From: Caulobacter sp.
GTDB taxonomy: Bacteria > Pseudomonadota > Alphaproteobacteria > Caulobacterales > Caulobacteraceae
Reading direction: 5' to 3'
Length of the DNA: 64,000 nucleotides
Assembly: GCF_017744445.1 (NCBI RefSeq)
Contig: NZ_JAGIBH010000001.1
Span: 124,001 to 188,000 of the forward strand
The position numbers were made by a program, and so were the translations under genes. Of the stretch, positions 36,790 through 45,296 are shown in pieces. Positions within the stretch are counted from its first letter, which is position 1. Each line of letters opens with the position of its first letter. Below the pieces are notes generated by a model, which was not told where the DNA came from, did no database searches, and saw only the letters and a program-made list of their open reading frames with translations.

Positions 36790-39546
36790 GTGTCGGCGTC
36801 TTCCGTCACTCCTGTTTCACGGGCCTCTATGACCCTTTCGACCGTGCTTCTCTACGGCCTGGCCGCCGCCGCGTTTGATCCCGCGACCACCGTGAGCGCG
36901 CCCCTGGCGCCGGCGGCCGTGGAGCAGGCCAAGCCGCAGGTGAAGGACGACGGTCCCAATGAGGTCGAGGGCCTGACCATCCAGGCCGATCCGCGCGGCA
37001 AGGTCGAGGGGATGATCGAGCCGGAGATCGAGCTGAACGAAGCCGAGATCCAGAGCTTCGGCGCGACCAGCATCGGCGAACTGATGACCATGCTGACGCC
37101 CCAGACCACCAGCACGCGCGGCCGCGATGGCGGCGGCGGGCCGGTGATGCTGGTCAATGGCCGCCGCATCTCGGGCTTCCAGGAGATCCAGGGCATCCCG
37201 CCCGAGGCGATCGAGAAGTTCCAGGTCCTGCCAGAGGAGGTTGCGCTCAGCTACGGCTACAAGGCCGACCAGCGGGTCGTGAACATCATCCTCAAGAAGA
37301 ACTACAACGCCCTGATGACCCAGGTGGCGGCGACGGTCGCCACGGACGGCGGGCGCATCGACCCGAACGCCGGCGCCAACCGCGTGCACATCAACGGCGA
37401 CAAGCGCTGGAACGTCGACCTGCAGGTCTCCCACGACCCGTACCTGCTGGAGAAGGACCGCGACATCGTCCGCTCGCCCAATGGCCAGCCGTTCGACCTA
37501 GTGGGCAATGTCGGCGGCATCGGCGGCGGCCAGCTGGATCCGGCCCTGTCGGCCCTGGTCGGCGGCCCGGTGACCTTCGCCGGCGTGCCGAGTTCCGCCC
37601 TGGTCGGCCGCGCGGGCCTGTCGGAGTTCGTCTCCAGCGCCAACCGCTACAACACCGGCGACCTGACCCGCGACCGCTCGCTGATCGCACAGTCGGACAA
37701 GGCCACGCTGAAGGGCTCCTACAGCATGGATCTGAACCGCCAGACCCAGCTGACCATCACCGGCAATCTCGAGGACAGCAGCAGCCGTTCGCTGCTGGGT
37801 CTGCCGGGCGTGACCTTCAACCTGCCGACCGGCAGCCCGTTCTCACCGTTCTCGCAGGCCGTGAGCGGCTATCGTTTCATTGATGCGCCCAGCGCCATGA
37901 CGCGCGACGTCGACACGCTGCGCACCCAGGTCAGCACGGCCGCCAACGGCCGGATCAAGGACTGGCGCTGGAACCTGACCGGCGACTTCGACCGCACCAC
38001 GACCGACACCACCACGGGCCGCGGCCTGGACGTCACCGCCTTCCAGGCGGCGGTGACGGCGCGCGATCCCAACGTCAATCCGTTCGGCTACATCTCGCCC
38101 AGCCTGTACAAGACCGCCGCGCCCGACACCGCCCACTCGGTCTCGACCTCGGCCAGCGCCGAACTGGTGCTGAACGGCAACCTGTTCCAGGTCCCGGCCG
38201 GCGCGCTGCAGACGACCCTGAAGATCGGGGCCAACAGCAAGAGCCTGGACTCCAAGACCGTCCGTTCGGGCGTGACGACCACGCGCGACATCACCCGCAC
38301 CACCGAAAGCGTCCAGGGCAGCTTCAGCCTGCCGCTGACCAGCACGCGCCAGAACGTCCTGGCCAAGGTCGGCGACCTGTCGGTCAACTTCAACGCCGGC
38401 TATGACGAGCTGTCGGACCTGGGGGGGCTGACTACCCTGGGCGGCGGCGTGAACTGGTCGCCGATCAAGAAGATCAGCCTCATCGCCAGCTTCACCGACG
38501 AAGAGGGCGCGCCGACCACCAACCAGATCAACGATCCGGTGGTCGTGACGCCCAACGTCTCGGTGTTCGACTTCACCACCGGCCAGACGGTGATCATCAA
38601 CCGCACCGACGGCGGCAACGCGGCCCTGCGCAACGACAACCGCCAGGTCCAGAAGCTGGGCGTGAACTACAAGCCGATCGAGAAGATCGAGCTGACCTTC
38701 AACGCCACCTACACGCGGTCCGAGACCAAGAACATGATCGCCTCGTTCCCGGCCATCACGCCGGACCTGGAGGCCGCGTTCCCCGACCGCTTCACGCGCG
38801 ACGCCACGGGCCGCCTGCTGGCCATCGACGCGCGGCCGGTGAACTTCGCCAGCGCCGAGACCGAGAACATTCGCTGGGGCTTCAACCTGTTCAAGGCGGT
38901 CGGCCAGCCGACGCCGGGCGCGCCGGGGGGCTTTGGCGGTCCGGGCGGTGGTCGCGGTCCCGGTGGCGGCGGCATGATGCGCATGGGCGGCGGCGGTCCC
39001 GGTGGTCCGGGCGGCGGCATGGGCGGCCCGCCTCCCGGCATGATGCGGCCGGGGCAGGGCATGTTCCAGCTTTCGGTCTATCACACCTGGCGCCTGACCG
39101 ATGAGATCACCGTCCGCAAGGGCCTGCCGGTGCTGGACCAGCTGGACGGCTCGGCGCTGAGCGCGCGCGGCGGCCAGGCGCGGCACGAGCTGCAGATCCA
39201 GGGCGGCTACTTCAAGGACGGCCTGGGCATGCGCTTCAACGGCGCCTGGAAGGCCTCGACCTGGGTCAATGGCGGCGCGACTGGCGGCCAGACGCTGTAC
39301 TTCTCGGACCTGGCGACGGTGGGTGTGAACTTCTTCGCCAACTTCGCCGTCCCGGCCCGCAAGAAGGCGGTCGACAAGTTCCCGATCCTGAAGGGCGCTC
39401 AGGTGTCGCTGAACTTCGAGAACCTGCTCGACACCAAGCAGACCGTCCGCGACCAGAACGGCGCCACGCCCCAGGCCTATCAGAAGGACTATCTGGACCC
39501 GCTGGGCCGCACGGTGCGGATCAACTTCCGCAAGCTGTTGAGCTAG
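36790..39546 (+). CDS. TonB-dependent receptor-like outer membrane protein
   Basis: 918 aa from a GTG; an ATG at 36829 is an alternative, but the GTG gives a more signal-like N-terminus with arginine before the hydrophobic stretch. Residues about 75-180 form a plug domain (SIGELMTMLTP, VMLVNGRRISGFQEIQGIPPEAIEKFQVLP, VNIILKKNYN). The rest is a beta-barrel with repeated NFNAGY and NATYTRSE-type strands. It lacks an obvious TonB box. Residues about 710-757 are an inserted Gly/Met/Pro-rich loop (GGFGGPGGGRGPGGGG, MMRMGGG). Its substrate is unknown and no uptake partner genes are adjacent. Confidence 0.85.
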   Translation: MSASSVTPVSRASMTLSTVLLYGLAAAAFDPATTVSAPLAPAAVEQAKPQVKDDGPNEVEGLTIQADPRGKVEGMIEPEIELNEAEIQSFGATSIGELMTMLTPQTTSTRGRDGGGGPVMLVNGRRISGFQEIQGIPPEAIEKFQVLPEEVALSYGYKADQRVVNIILKKNYNALMTQVAATVATDGGRIDPNAGANRVHINGDKRWNVDLQVSHDPYLLEKDRDIVRSPNGQPFDLVGNVGGIGGGQLDPALSALVGGPVTFAGVPSSALVGRAGLSEFVSSANRYNTGDLTRDRSLIAQSDKATLKGSYSMDLNRQTQLTITGNLEDSSSRSLLGLPGVTFNLPTGSPFSPFSQAVSGYRFIDAPSAMTRDVDTLRTQVSTAANGRIKDWRWNLTGDFDRTTTDTTTGRGLDVTAFQAAVTARDPNVNPFGYISPSLYKTAAPDTAHSVSTSASAELVLNGNLFQVPAGALQTTLKIGANSKSLDSKTVRSGVTTTRDITRTTESVQGSFSLPLTSTRQNVLAKVGDLSVNFNAGYDELSDLGGLTTLGGGVNWSPIKKISLIASFTDEEGAPTTNQINDPVVVTPNVSVFDFTTGQTVIINRTDGGNAALRNDNRQVQKLGVNYKPIEKIELTFNATYTRSETKNMIASFPAITPDLEAAFPDRFTRDATGRLLAIDARPVNFASAETENIRWGFNLFKAVGQPTPGAPGGFGGPGGGRGPGGGGMMRMGGGGPGGPGGGMGGPPPGMMRPGQGMFQLSVYHTWRLTDEITVRKGLPVLDQLDGSALSARGGQARHELQIQGGYFKDGLGMRFNGAWKASTWVNGGATGGQTLYFSDLATVGVNFFANFAVPARKKAVDKFPILKGAQVSLNFENLLDTKQTVRDQNGATPQAYQKDYLDPLGRTVRINFRKLLS

Positions 39547-40322
39547 GGTTTGGCGGGCGGCGGGGGCACGTTCTTCAGCTCGATTTCGGTCTGAGGTGCG
39601 CCGCCCCGCTGCTTGCGAATGTAATCCAGCTCGGCCTTGGCCGTCGGGTGATCGGGTTCGAGCTTCAGGGCGGCGACATAGGCGGCCTCGGCCTCGTCCA
39701 GGCGCTTCAGCTCGATCAGGACAAAGCCCTTGCCGCGCAGCAGTCGGCCCTCGGCGCCGCGGTTCAGCCCCTTGGTGACGAAGTCGAGCTTCTCGGCCTT
39801 CTCGTAGAGCGCAAGGGCGTCGGAGAACTGACGGAGCACGACCATGGCCATGCCGCGCTCGGCGAGCAGCACTAGGTTGCCGGGTTGCAGGGCCAGCCCT
39901 CGATCCAGATAGGCGATGGCCTTCCGTGGATCGCGCCGCTCGTTGGCCAGCGAACCCAGCATCATCGCGGCGACGGCGTAGGTGTTCATGCCCACGGCGA
40001 ACGTCTCGCCCTTGGCCTGAATGGCTCCCGCGAGCGCCCCCGCGCCCGGGCCAGATGCGCCGGTGAAGCGGATGTTCGTCACGTCGCCCACACGCTCGAT
40101 CTGAGGATAGTGGGCCGGCGCATGGTCCAAGACCGCGATCAGGTCTTTCTCCATCGGCGCCATTGCCGTGAATGAGCCGGCTTGCTGGGCCTTGCGCACA
40201 ACGGCTTGGTCCGCCGCTTCCTGGGCGGAGAGCTGGATCTGCGCGATCTGCGCCGCCGCCGGCGGAGCAGGTAGGGAAGCGGTCGCCAGGGATGCGGCGA
40301 ACAACAGAGCGATCAGACGCAT
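39543..40322 (-). CDS. Secreted TPR-repeat protein
   Basis: 259 aa from the ATG at 40322, preceded by TTAGGAG; the longer frame is a shadow. Signal peptide MRLIALLFAASLATASLPAPPAAA. Three or four TPR units in the C-terminal half (AMMLGSLANERRDPRKAIAYLDRGLALQPGNL, AERGMAMVVLRQFSDALALYEKAEKL, GKGFVLIELKRLDEAEAAYVAALKLEPDH). The C-terminus ends in NVPPPPAKP. The stop lies in the CTAG shared with the TonB receptor (39543-39546). Probably periplasmic. Confidence 0.85.
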   Translation of the reverse strand: MRLIALLFAASLATASLPAPPAAAQIAQIQLSAQEAADQAVVRKAQQAGSFTAMAPMEKDLIAVLDHAPAHYPQIERVGDVTNIRFTGASGPGAGALAGAIQAKGETFAVGMNTYAVAAMMLGSLANERRDPRKAIAYLDRGLALQPGNLVLLAERGMAMVVLRQFSDALALYEKAEKLDFVTKGLNRGAEGRLLRGKGFVLIELKRLDEAEAAYVAALKLEPDHPTAKAELDYIRKQRGGAPQTEIELKNVPPPPAKP

Positions 40323-40466
40323 GGCGGCTCCTAAGGATACCGGCAGGCTAGGCGCCTCACGCATTAAATCAACCTCCGCGTCAGTGGTTGGCCCGTAATC
40401 GCTCCTTAAACTGTCAGGCGCACCCTGTGCGTCTGAGCGGCCGCTTCGGCCGGATCGGAGGCCGTC

Positions 40467-40853
40467 ATGGCGATCATGACTTCCAGCACGCGGCGTACGG
40501 GCGACCACTTCGAGCCCAGCGACGTCGATCCCCAGGTCCAGCGCCGGCTGCGCGGCTATCTCGAGCAGATCGACTACACCGCTTTCGCGTCGAACAAGGC
40601 CGTATTGGGCGCGACCGTGGCCCATGCCGACGCTGAGCGCTTTCAAAGGCTCGCCGTCGCCGCCGCCACCGCCCGCGCCAAGTGGGTGGCCGAGGCCGCG
40701 TCGATGACCGAGGCGGGGACCACCCTGTCCGAAGCCCAGGTCGCGCGCCTGGCCCATCTGCGGGCGACCTATGAGGAGCTGTCGGCGGTCTACGAGGCCA
40801 CGCGGCGGATGGTCGAGCGGGGCTACATCGCCTATCGGCCCTCGCAAGCCTAA
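40467..40853 (+). CDS. Hypothetical helical protein, 128 aa
   Basis: 128 aa, GGAGG 5 bp before the ATG. No signal peptide. Mostly helical with alanine- and arginine-rich segments (AHADAERFQRLAVAAATARAKWVAEAASM, QVARLAHLRATYEELSAVYEATRRMVERGYIAYRPS). No recognised domain. The stop TAA is the first base pair of an operator-like palindrome controlling the next operon. Confidence 0.65.
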   Translation: MAIMTSSTRRTGDHFEPSDVDPQVQRRLRGYLEQIDYTAFASNKAVLGATVAHADAERFQRLAVAAATARAKWVAEAASMTEAGTTLSEAQVARLAHLRATYEELSAVYEATRRMVERGYIAYRPSQA

Positions 40854-40896
40854 TTTACCCGGATATTATTGACTTCGCATTTCATCCGGGTAAAAG
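40854..40896 (+). promoter_or_regulatory. Palindrome-flanked promoter of the GIY-YIG/DUF2239 operon
   Basis: Perfect 11-bp inverted arms TTTACCCGGAT (40854-40864) and ATCCGGGTAAA (40884-40894) bracket a -35-like TTGACT (40869-40874). The right arm overlaps a -10-like TAAAAG (40891-40896), 16 bp further. A repressor bound here would occlude the promoter. Confidence 0.65.
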
Positions 40897-40917
40897 GCGC
40901 GCCCTAGGAGGTTCGCC

Positions 40918-41253
40918 ATGTCCGGACGCAAGGCGCTGCTGCGCGAATACAAGGAACGCAAGGTCGAGGCCGGCATCTACGCCGTGCGCTGCCCAGTGAC
41001 GGGGCAGGCTTGGGTCGGGGCGACGGCCGACCTGTCCACCCGCCAGAATGGCATCTGGTTCTCGCTGCGCCTCGGCTCGCACCGCGACAAGTCCCTGCAG
41101 GCGGCCTGGAACACGCACGGCGCCGAGGCCCTCGCCTTCGAAGCCGTGGAGGCGGTCGACGTCGAGGGACTGGACAGGTTCGGGCGAGACAGCCGACTGA
41201 AGGAACGTCGTGAGCACTGGATCGCGGCCATGAACGCCACGGGGCTGTTGTGA
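40918..41253 (+). CDS. GIY-YIG nuclease family protein
   Basis: 111 aa. The two signature strands are visible: GIYAVRCPVTG and AWVGATADLSTRQN (here the YIG triad reads WVG). Downstream are an arginine-containing helix (NGIWFSLRLGSHRDKSLQAAW) and an acidic stretch typical of this short stand-alone subgroup. Presumed metal-dependent single-domain nuclease; substrate unknown. AGGAGG precedes ATG by 6 bp. Its TGA overlaps the ATG of the DUF2239 gene (TGATG). Confidence 0.85.
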   Translation: MSGRKALLREYKERKVEAGIYAVRCPVTGQAWVGATADLSTRQNGIWFSLRLGSHRDKSLQAAWNTHGAEALAFEAVEAVDVEGLDRFGRDSRLKERREHWIAAMNATGLL

Positions 41254-41813
41254 TGGAAGAGTTGTACGTGGTGTTCCACGGCCAGGACCGCGTGGCCGCC
41301 GGTTCGCGCCTGGACGCGGCCCTGGCGGCTCAGCGGCTGATGGGCGAGGCGGGTGTCCTGATCTTCGGACCCGACGGCCGAGGCGTCGACTTCGACCTCA
41401 GCGGCGGCCCTGAAGCGATCGCCGCGCGACTCTCCCCGCCGGCCGAGGCGCCGCGCGGACGAGGCCGGCCCAAGCTGGGTGTGACGGCGCGCGAGGTGAC
41501 TCTGCTGCCTCGCCACTGGGACTGGCTGGCCAGCCAGCCGGGCGGCGCGTCGGTGGCGCTGCGCAAGCTGGTGGAGGCCGCCCGCCGTGAGAACGAGGGA
41601 CCTGACCGCATCCGCGCCGCCCGCGAGGCGGCTTACCGCTTCGCCTCGGCGATCGGCGGCGACCTGCCAGGCTTCGAGGAGGCCATGCGGGCGCTGTTCG
41701 CCGGCGACTATGCGGGCTTCGAGACGCGCATCCAGGCTTGGCCCGCCGACATCGCCGCACAGCTGCGCACCTATGCCGCCGAGGCCTTTGGTCCAGACAT
41801 GACGGAGGTTTAA
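41253..41813 (+). CDS. DUF2239 family protein
   Basis: 186 aa from ATG 41253 (a GTG one codon earlier is possible). Features of DUF2239: LYVVFHGQDRVAAG, DGRGVDFDLSGG, GRGRPKLGVTAREVTLLPRHWDWLASQPGGASVALRKLVEAARR, then FASAIGGDLPGFEEAMRALFAGD. The middle resembles a small HTH-like helical region with an R-G-R-P basic motif, so DNA binding is possible but unproven. It is translationally coupled to the GIY-YIG gene, a common association in related genomes, and it could be the factor acting at the upstream palindrome. Confidence 0.85.
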   Translation: MEELYVVFHGQDRVAAGSRLDAALAAQRLMGEAGVLIFGPDGRGVDFDLSGGPEAIAARLSPPAEAPRGRGRPKLGVTAREVTLLPRHWDWLASQPGGASVALRKLVEAARRENEGPDRIRAAREAAYRFASAIGGDLPGFEEAMRALFAGDYAGFETRIQAWPADIAAQLRTYAAEAFGPDMTEV

Positions 41814-41861
41814 GCGGCGCGCCGCCGGGACGCATGGCAGGGTCGGTTTCGGAGGGACCCC

Positions 41862-42944
41862 ATGAACCACGTGAAGACCGCGCTCGCGGCGCTGCTGCTG
41901 ACCTCGTGCGCCGGCGCGGCCATCGCCCAGACCGTCAAGATCCTGCCCGAGCGGCCCTATCTGGAAGCGACCGCCGCCGGCCCCAGCGCTAATTTCGACA
42001 TCCTGGTCCGTAATGACGGCGACAAGCCGATGGAGGTCGGGCAGCTGACCGTCCACATCGCCGACGCCTCGGGTCGCGAGGTGCTGGAGCGCCGCGTTGA
42101 CGGCAATGGCGTGGCCGCCTCGGTCAAGACCCTGGCCATCGCGCCGCTGAAGCCCGGCGAGTCGCGGCTGATGTTCAATCCGTTCCCGCTGATCCCGGCC
42201 GACATCGCGCCCGGCGGCGTGCGGGTCGAGGTCGAGCTGTCGCCCAGCGAGGGGGAGGACGCGACCGTGAAGGGTTCGGCCAAGGCGGGCTTTCGCGCCC
42301 CGCCAGCCTCGGCCCTGAAGCTGATGATGCCGCTGGCCGGCAAGGTCTGGGTCTGGGACGGCCACGACCACCTGGCCCATCACCGGCGCTGGGACTACCA
42401 CCACCCGGCCCTGTTGGGTTTCGGCTTCACCAGCAACGCCATGCGCTATTCGTACGACTTCGTGCGACTGGACGAGGCGGGTCTGGACCACGCCGACGAT
42501 CCCAAGCGGAACGAGGACTACTACAGCTTCGGCCAGCCGGTGCGCGCGCCGGCCGATGGGGTGGTGGTCGACACCGAGAACGCCCAGACCGACGATGGCA
42601 AGTTCGATCCGTCTACCTTCAAGGCGCGCTCGAACCTGGTGCTGGGCAACTACGTCATCATCCGCCACGCCGACGGCCTCTACAGCGCCCTGGGACACCT
42701 GAAGCAGGGCAGCGTGACGGTGAAGGCCGGCGACAGGGTCAAGGCCGGCCAGACGGTGGCCGCCGTCGGCAGCTCCGGGACCTCGATGTTCCCGCACCTG
42801 CACTATCAGCTGATGGACGGCCCCGACTTCGCCGCCGAGGGCGTGCCCAGCGCCTTCACCGGCCTGACGCGGGTGCGAGGGGACAAGCGCACGCCCTGGC
42901 CGTCGGGCGCGATCGATAGCGGAGACGTGGTGGAGAGCAAGTAG
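41862..42944 (+). CDS. M23 family metallopeptidase
   Basis: 360 aa with signal peptide (MNHVKTALAALLLTSCAGAAIAQ). Residues about 20-145 are a beta-rich domain and the C-terminal half is a LytM-type domain. Zinc-ligand motifs are present in the expected order: SFGQPVRAPADGVV, YVIIRHADGLYSALGHL and HLHYQL. It has an unusual aromatic/His-rich insert before it (WDGHDHLAHHRRWDYHHPALL). Likely a peptidoglycan endopeptidase in the periplasm. Followed by an intergenic inverted repeat, then the convergent ThuA-like gene. Confidence 0.88.
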   Translation: MNHVKTALAALLLTSCAGAAIAQTVKILPERPYLEATAAGPSANFDILVRNDGDKPMEVGQLTVHIADASGREVLERRVDGNGVAASVKTLAIAPLKPGESRLMFNPFPLIPADIAPGGVRVEVELSPSEGEDATVKGSAKAGFRAPPASALKLMMPLAGKVWVWDGHDHLAHHRRWDYHHPALLGFGFTSNAMRYSYDFVRLDEAGLDHADDPKRNEDYYSFGQPVRAPADGVVVDTENAQTDDGKFDPSTFKARSNLVLGNYVIIRHADGLYSALGHLKQGSVTVKAGDRVKAGQTVAAVGSSGTSMFPHLHYQLMDGPDFAAEGVPSAFTGLTRVRGDKRTPWPSGAIDSGDVVESK

Positions 42945-42965
42945 CGTGCTCCGCTCCCCCTTTTT

Positions 42966-43100
42966 GCCTTCCTAGGCCTTGTGCCTAGGACCCATCGCGC
43001 CGCCAGGCCGGACGTGGCCGGTAAAGCGTCGACCTACGCGCTAGATCCGGGAGCTCGGAGGCGCTGAACCATGGGTCCTAGGCACAAGGCCTAGGAAGGC
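42966..43100. repeat. Intergenic inverted repeat, family C copy 1
   Basis: Perfect 30-bp arms at 42966-42995 and 43071-43100. Each arm has an internal CCTAGG..CCTAGG symmetry (CCTAGGCCTTGTGCCTAGG). It lies between convergent M23 and ThuA-like genes. A second copy sits at 63468-63599. Confidence 0.9.
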
Positions 43101-43110
43101 GGGGTGGAGA

Positions 43111-44145
43111 CTAGGGGTTTGATTTAGCCACCACCTCGTCCAGCACCGCCTTGTAGGCCGTCTCGAACGGGGCCTTGTCGCTGTCGGGCTTGGCCGGCCA
43201 CAGTGGGCGCAGGGCGGCGGTGCGGGCGGCGGCGTCGCGCAGCCAGGCGGGATCGGCCTTGGCCAGCTTGGCGATCCGCGCCTCCACGTCCGCCTTGGGG
43301 CGACCGTCATAGGCCAGCAGCGAACGTAGCGCCCACAGGGCCTGCTCGTCGGCATTGGGCTTGGCCGAACCCGGCGCGCGATGGGCCGTCCAGCGGATGG
43401 CGTCGACCAGCTGGGCGCGGTAGCGCGGGTCGTCCCAGGTACTGGGCGTGTGGCCGAGGTTCGAGTGGTACAGGCGACCCTGGCCGATCTGGCGGGTCCA
43501 GGTGATCGGCACGAACCACGGACGCTTCAGCGGCGTCTCGGTGAAGTCCAGGGCCTGCAGCACGCGCACCTTTGCCGGATCATAGTCCGAGTACTGATAG
43601 ATCTCCTCGGCGAAAGCGAACCGGGCGGGCCAGGCGGTGTTCAGCGGGTCCTTGCCGCCCAGCGCCTGCACCGTGATCGGCGTGCCTTGCGTCCAGGGAT
43701 GGCCGGCGAACTTGCCGTTGATGAAGGCGGTATAGGTCTGACCGGGACCCGCATAGTCCCAGTGGGTGTCGGTCGAGCTGTGCAGGCCCAGGAACCCGCC
43801 CTTGCCGCTCTCGACCCACTTCTGGATCGCCGCCCAGTTCTCGGCGGGGATCGGCAGCTCACCGGTGGTGTAGAAGGCCAGGACGTCGACGTCCTTTAGC
43901 TTTTCGGGCGTGATGGTGCGGGCGTCCTGGGTCGACTCGACCGTGAAGGCCCCCGACTTGGCGCCGATCTCGGCCAGGGCAATCTCGGACGGCGTCGGGC
44001 CGTTGCTGTTCTTGGGTCGCGCGACGGGCCGGTGGACGAAGCCGACCGACTGGTCGAGATACAGCACGCGGATCTTCGGCGCGGCTTCGGCCGTGGAAAC
44101 GGAGAGCGCGGCGACCGCCGCGATGAGGGTCAGCAGGCGGGCCAT
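43111..44145 (-). CDS. ThuA domain-containing secreted protein
   Basis: 344 aa, signal peptide MARLLTLIAAVAALSVSTAEA|A. The first 250 residues match the ThuA-like fold (KIRVLYLDQSVGFVHR, DVLAFYTTGELPIP, GGFLGLHSSTDTHWDY, FAGHPWTQG, GRLYHSNLGHTPSTWDD), a glutamine-amidotransferase-like domain lacking the catalytic Cys. ThuA relatives occur in sugar-use clusters. A C-terminal helical tail of about 80 residues is extra. Probably periplasmic; function unclear. Divergent partner absent; the VOC gene lies 8 bp upstream on the same strand. Confidence 0.9.
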   Translation of the reverse strand: MARLLTLIAAVAALSVSTAEAAPKIRVLYLDQSVGFVHRPVARPKNSNGPTPSEIALAEIGAKSGAFTVESTQDARTITPEKLKDVDVLAFYTTGELPIPAENWAAIQKWVESGKGGFLGLHSSTDTHWDYAGPGQTYTAFINGKFAGHPWTQGTPITVQALGGKDPLNTAWPARFAFAEEIYQYSDYDPAKVRVLQALDFTETPLKRPWFVPITWTRQIGQGRLYHSNLGHTPSTWDDPRYRAQLVDAIRWTAHRAPGSAKPNADEQALWALRSLLAYDGRPKADVEARIAKLAKADPAWLRDAAARTAALRPLWPAKPDSDKAPFETAYKAVLDEVVAKSNP

Positions 44146-44153
44146 TGTTCTTC

Positions 44154-44540
44154 TCAGTGTTTGGGTTGCAGCAGGTCCCAGCGATTGCCGGACAGGTCCT
44201 CGAATACCGCCACCGTGCCATAGGCCTCGTGGCGGGGCTCCTCCAGGAAGGTGACGCCGGCGGCGCTCATGCGGGCGTGGTCGCCGGCGAAGTCGTCGGT
44301 GTGCAGGAACAGCCAGACGCGACCGCCGCCTTGCTGGCCGATCGCCGCCGCCTGATCGCCGGTGGCGCGGGCCAGCAGGAAGTTGGTTCCATCGCTGCCG
44401 GGCGAGACGACGACCCAGCGCTTGCCGTGGCCCATGTCGGTGTCTTCCACCAGGGTGAACCCCAGCTTGCCGACATAGAAGCCGATCGCCTCGTCATAGT
44501 CGGCGACGAGCAGGGACACGAGAGCGACGCGGCGGGCCAT
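44154..44540 (-). CDS. VOC superfamily (glyoxalase/bleomycin resistance-like) protein
   Basis: 128 aa from the ATG at 44540 (GGAG just upstream); ten extra residues upstream are probably not translated. Two beta-alpha-beta modules: VALVSLLVADYDEAIGFYVGKLGFTLVED and GRVWLFLHTDDFAGDHARMSAAGVTFLEEPRHEAYGTVAVFEDLSGNRWDLLQP. The ending D-x-x-GNRWDL is typical of VOC enzymes. A metal-dependent lyase, dioxygenase or binding protein; the substrate is unknown. The ThuA-like gene follows 8 bp downstream, so it may be an operon. Confidence 0.9.
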   Translation of the reverse strand: MARRVALVSLLVADYDEAIGFYVGKLGFTLVEDTDMGHGKRWVVVSPGSDGTNFLLARATGDQAAAIGQQGGGRVWLFLHTDDFAGDHARMSAAGVTFLEEPRHEAYGTVAVFEDLSGNRWDLLQPKH

Positions 44541-44645
44541 TTGCGACTCCTTGTTCGGAGGCGATTGCATAGCATGCGTCAGGCGGTTGTCAGCGTCGGC
44601 GTTCTAGAACGGCGCCCATCCTTCCCGAAGACCAGGAGATTTCCC

Positions 44646-45146
44646 ATGAACCGCTCGCTGATCCTGACCCTCGCCGCGCTGGCCATCGCTCCGGCCGCCC
44701 TGGCGGACGCGCCCAAGACCAAGGTCACCGAGGTCGCGGTCAAGGATATCCCCGCCGCCGTCACCTCGGTCGTGAAGGCCGCCGCGCCGGGCATGACCAT
44801 CAAGGAAGCCGAGCTGAAAGAGCGCGCCGACCGCCGCTACTACGACGTCGAGGGCGTGATGCCGGATGGTTCGGAGATCGAGTTCGACCTGCTGGAAAAG
44901 AACGGCGGCTGGGAGATCGTCGAGACCCAGCGCGACGTGGCCTGGGCGTCAGCGCCGCAGATCGTGCGGGACGCGGCCGCCGCGTCGGGCAAGGCGATCA
45001 AGCCGGTCCGCGTCATCGAGAGCAAGCAGACCGACGGCATGGTGATCTACGAGCTGTTCGCGGCCGGCAAGCCCGACGAACCTTCGATGGAGGTCAGCCT
45101 GAAGGACGGTCACGCCAAGGTGCTGGCCGAGGTGTGGCCGCACTAA
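44646..45146 (+). CDS. Secreted PepSY-like domain protein
   Basis: 166 aa from the ATG at 44646 (AGGAGA upstream). Signal peptide MNRSLILTLAALAIAPAALA|D. The mature protein has two repeats of a PepSY-like beta-alpha unit (PAAVTSVVKAAAPGMTIKEAELKERADRRYYDVEGVMPDGSEIEFDLLE; PQIVRDAAAASGKAIKPVRVIESKQTDGMVIYELF). Such domains are thought to inhibit peptidases or bind ligands in the periplasm. Its 3' end touches a family A repeat. Confidence 0.8.
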   Translation: MNRSLILTLAALAIAPAALADAPKTKVTEVAVKDIPAAVTSVVKAAAPGMTIKEAELKERADRRYYDVEGVMPDGSEIEFDLLEKNGGWEIVETQRDVAWASAPQIVRDAAAASGKAIKPVRVIESKQTDGMVIYELFAAGKPDEPSMEVSLKDGHAKVLAEVWPH

Positions 45147-45166
45147 CCATTCCCGAACTCCGATCT

Positions 45167-45284
45167 CTCCGGCGAAAGCCGGGGCCCAGATTCATCCGGA
45201 GAATTTGGGGTGAGTGCGCCTAATTCTGCGCCTCGACGTCGGGCGCCCTGGGTTCGATCTGGGCCCCGGCTTTCGCCGGGGAAG
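45167..45284. repeat. Intergenic inverted repeat, family A copy 3
   Basis: Arms 45167-45191 and 45257-45281 with the nested CCGGC-GAAA-GCCGG palindrome followed by GGCCCAGAT. Nearly identical to the copy after pyk. It is bounded by a plus-strand stop (45146) and the convergent SDR stop (45297). Confidence 0.8.
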
Positions 45285-45296
45285 TCGGGGAGGGGG

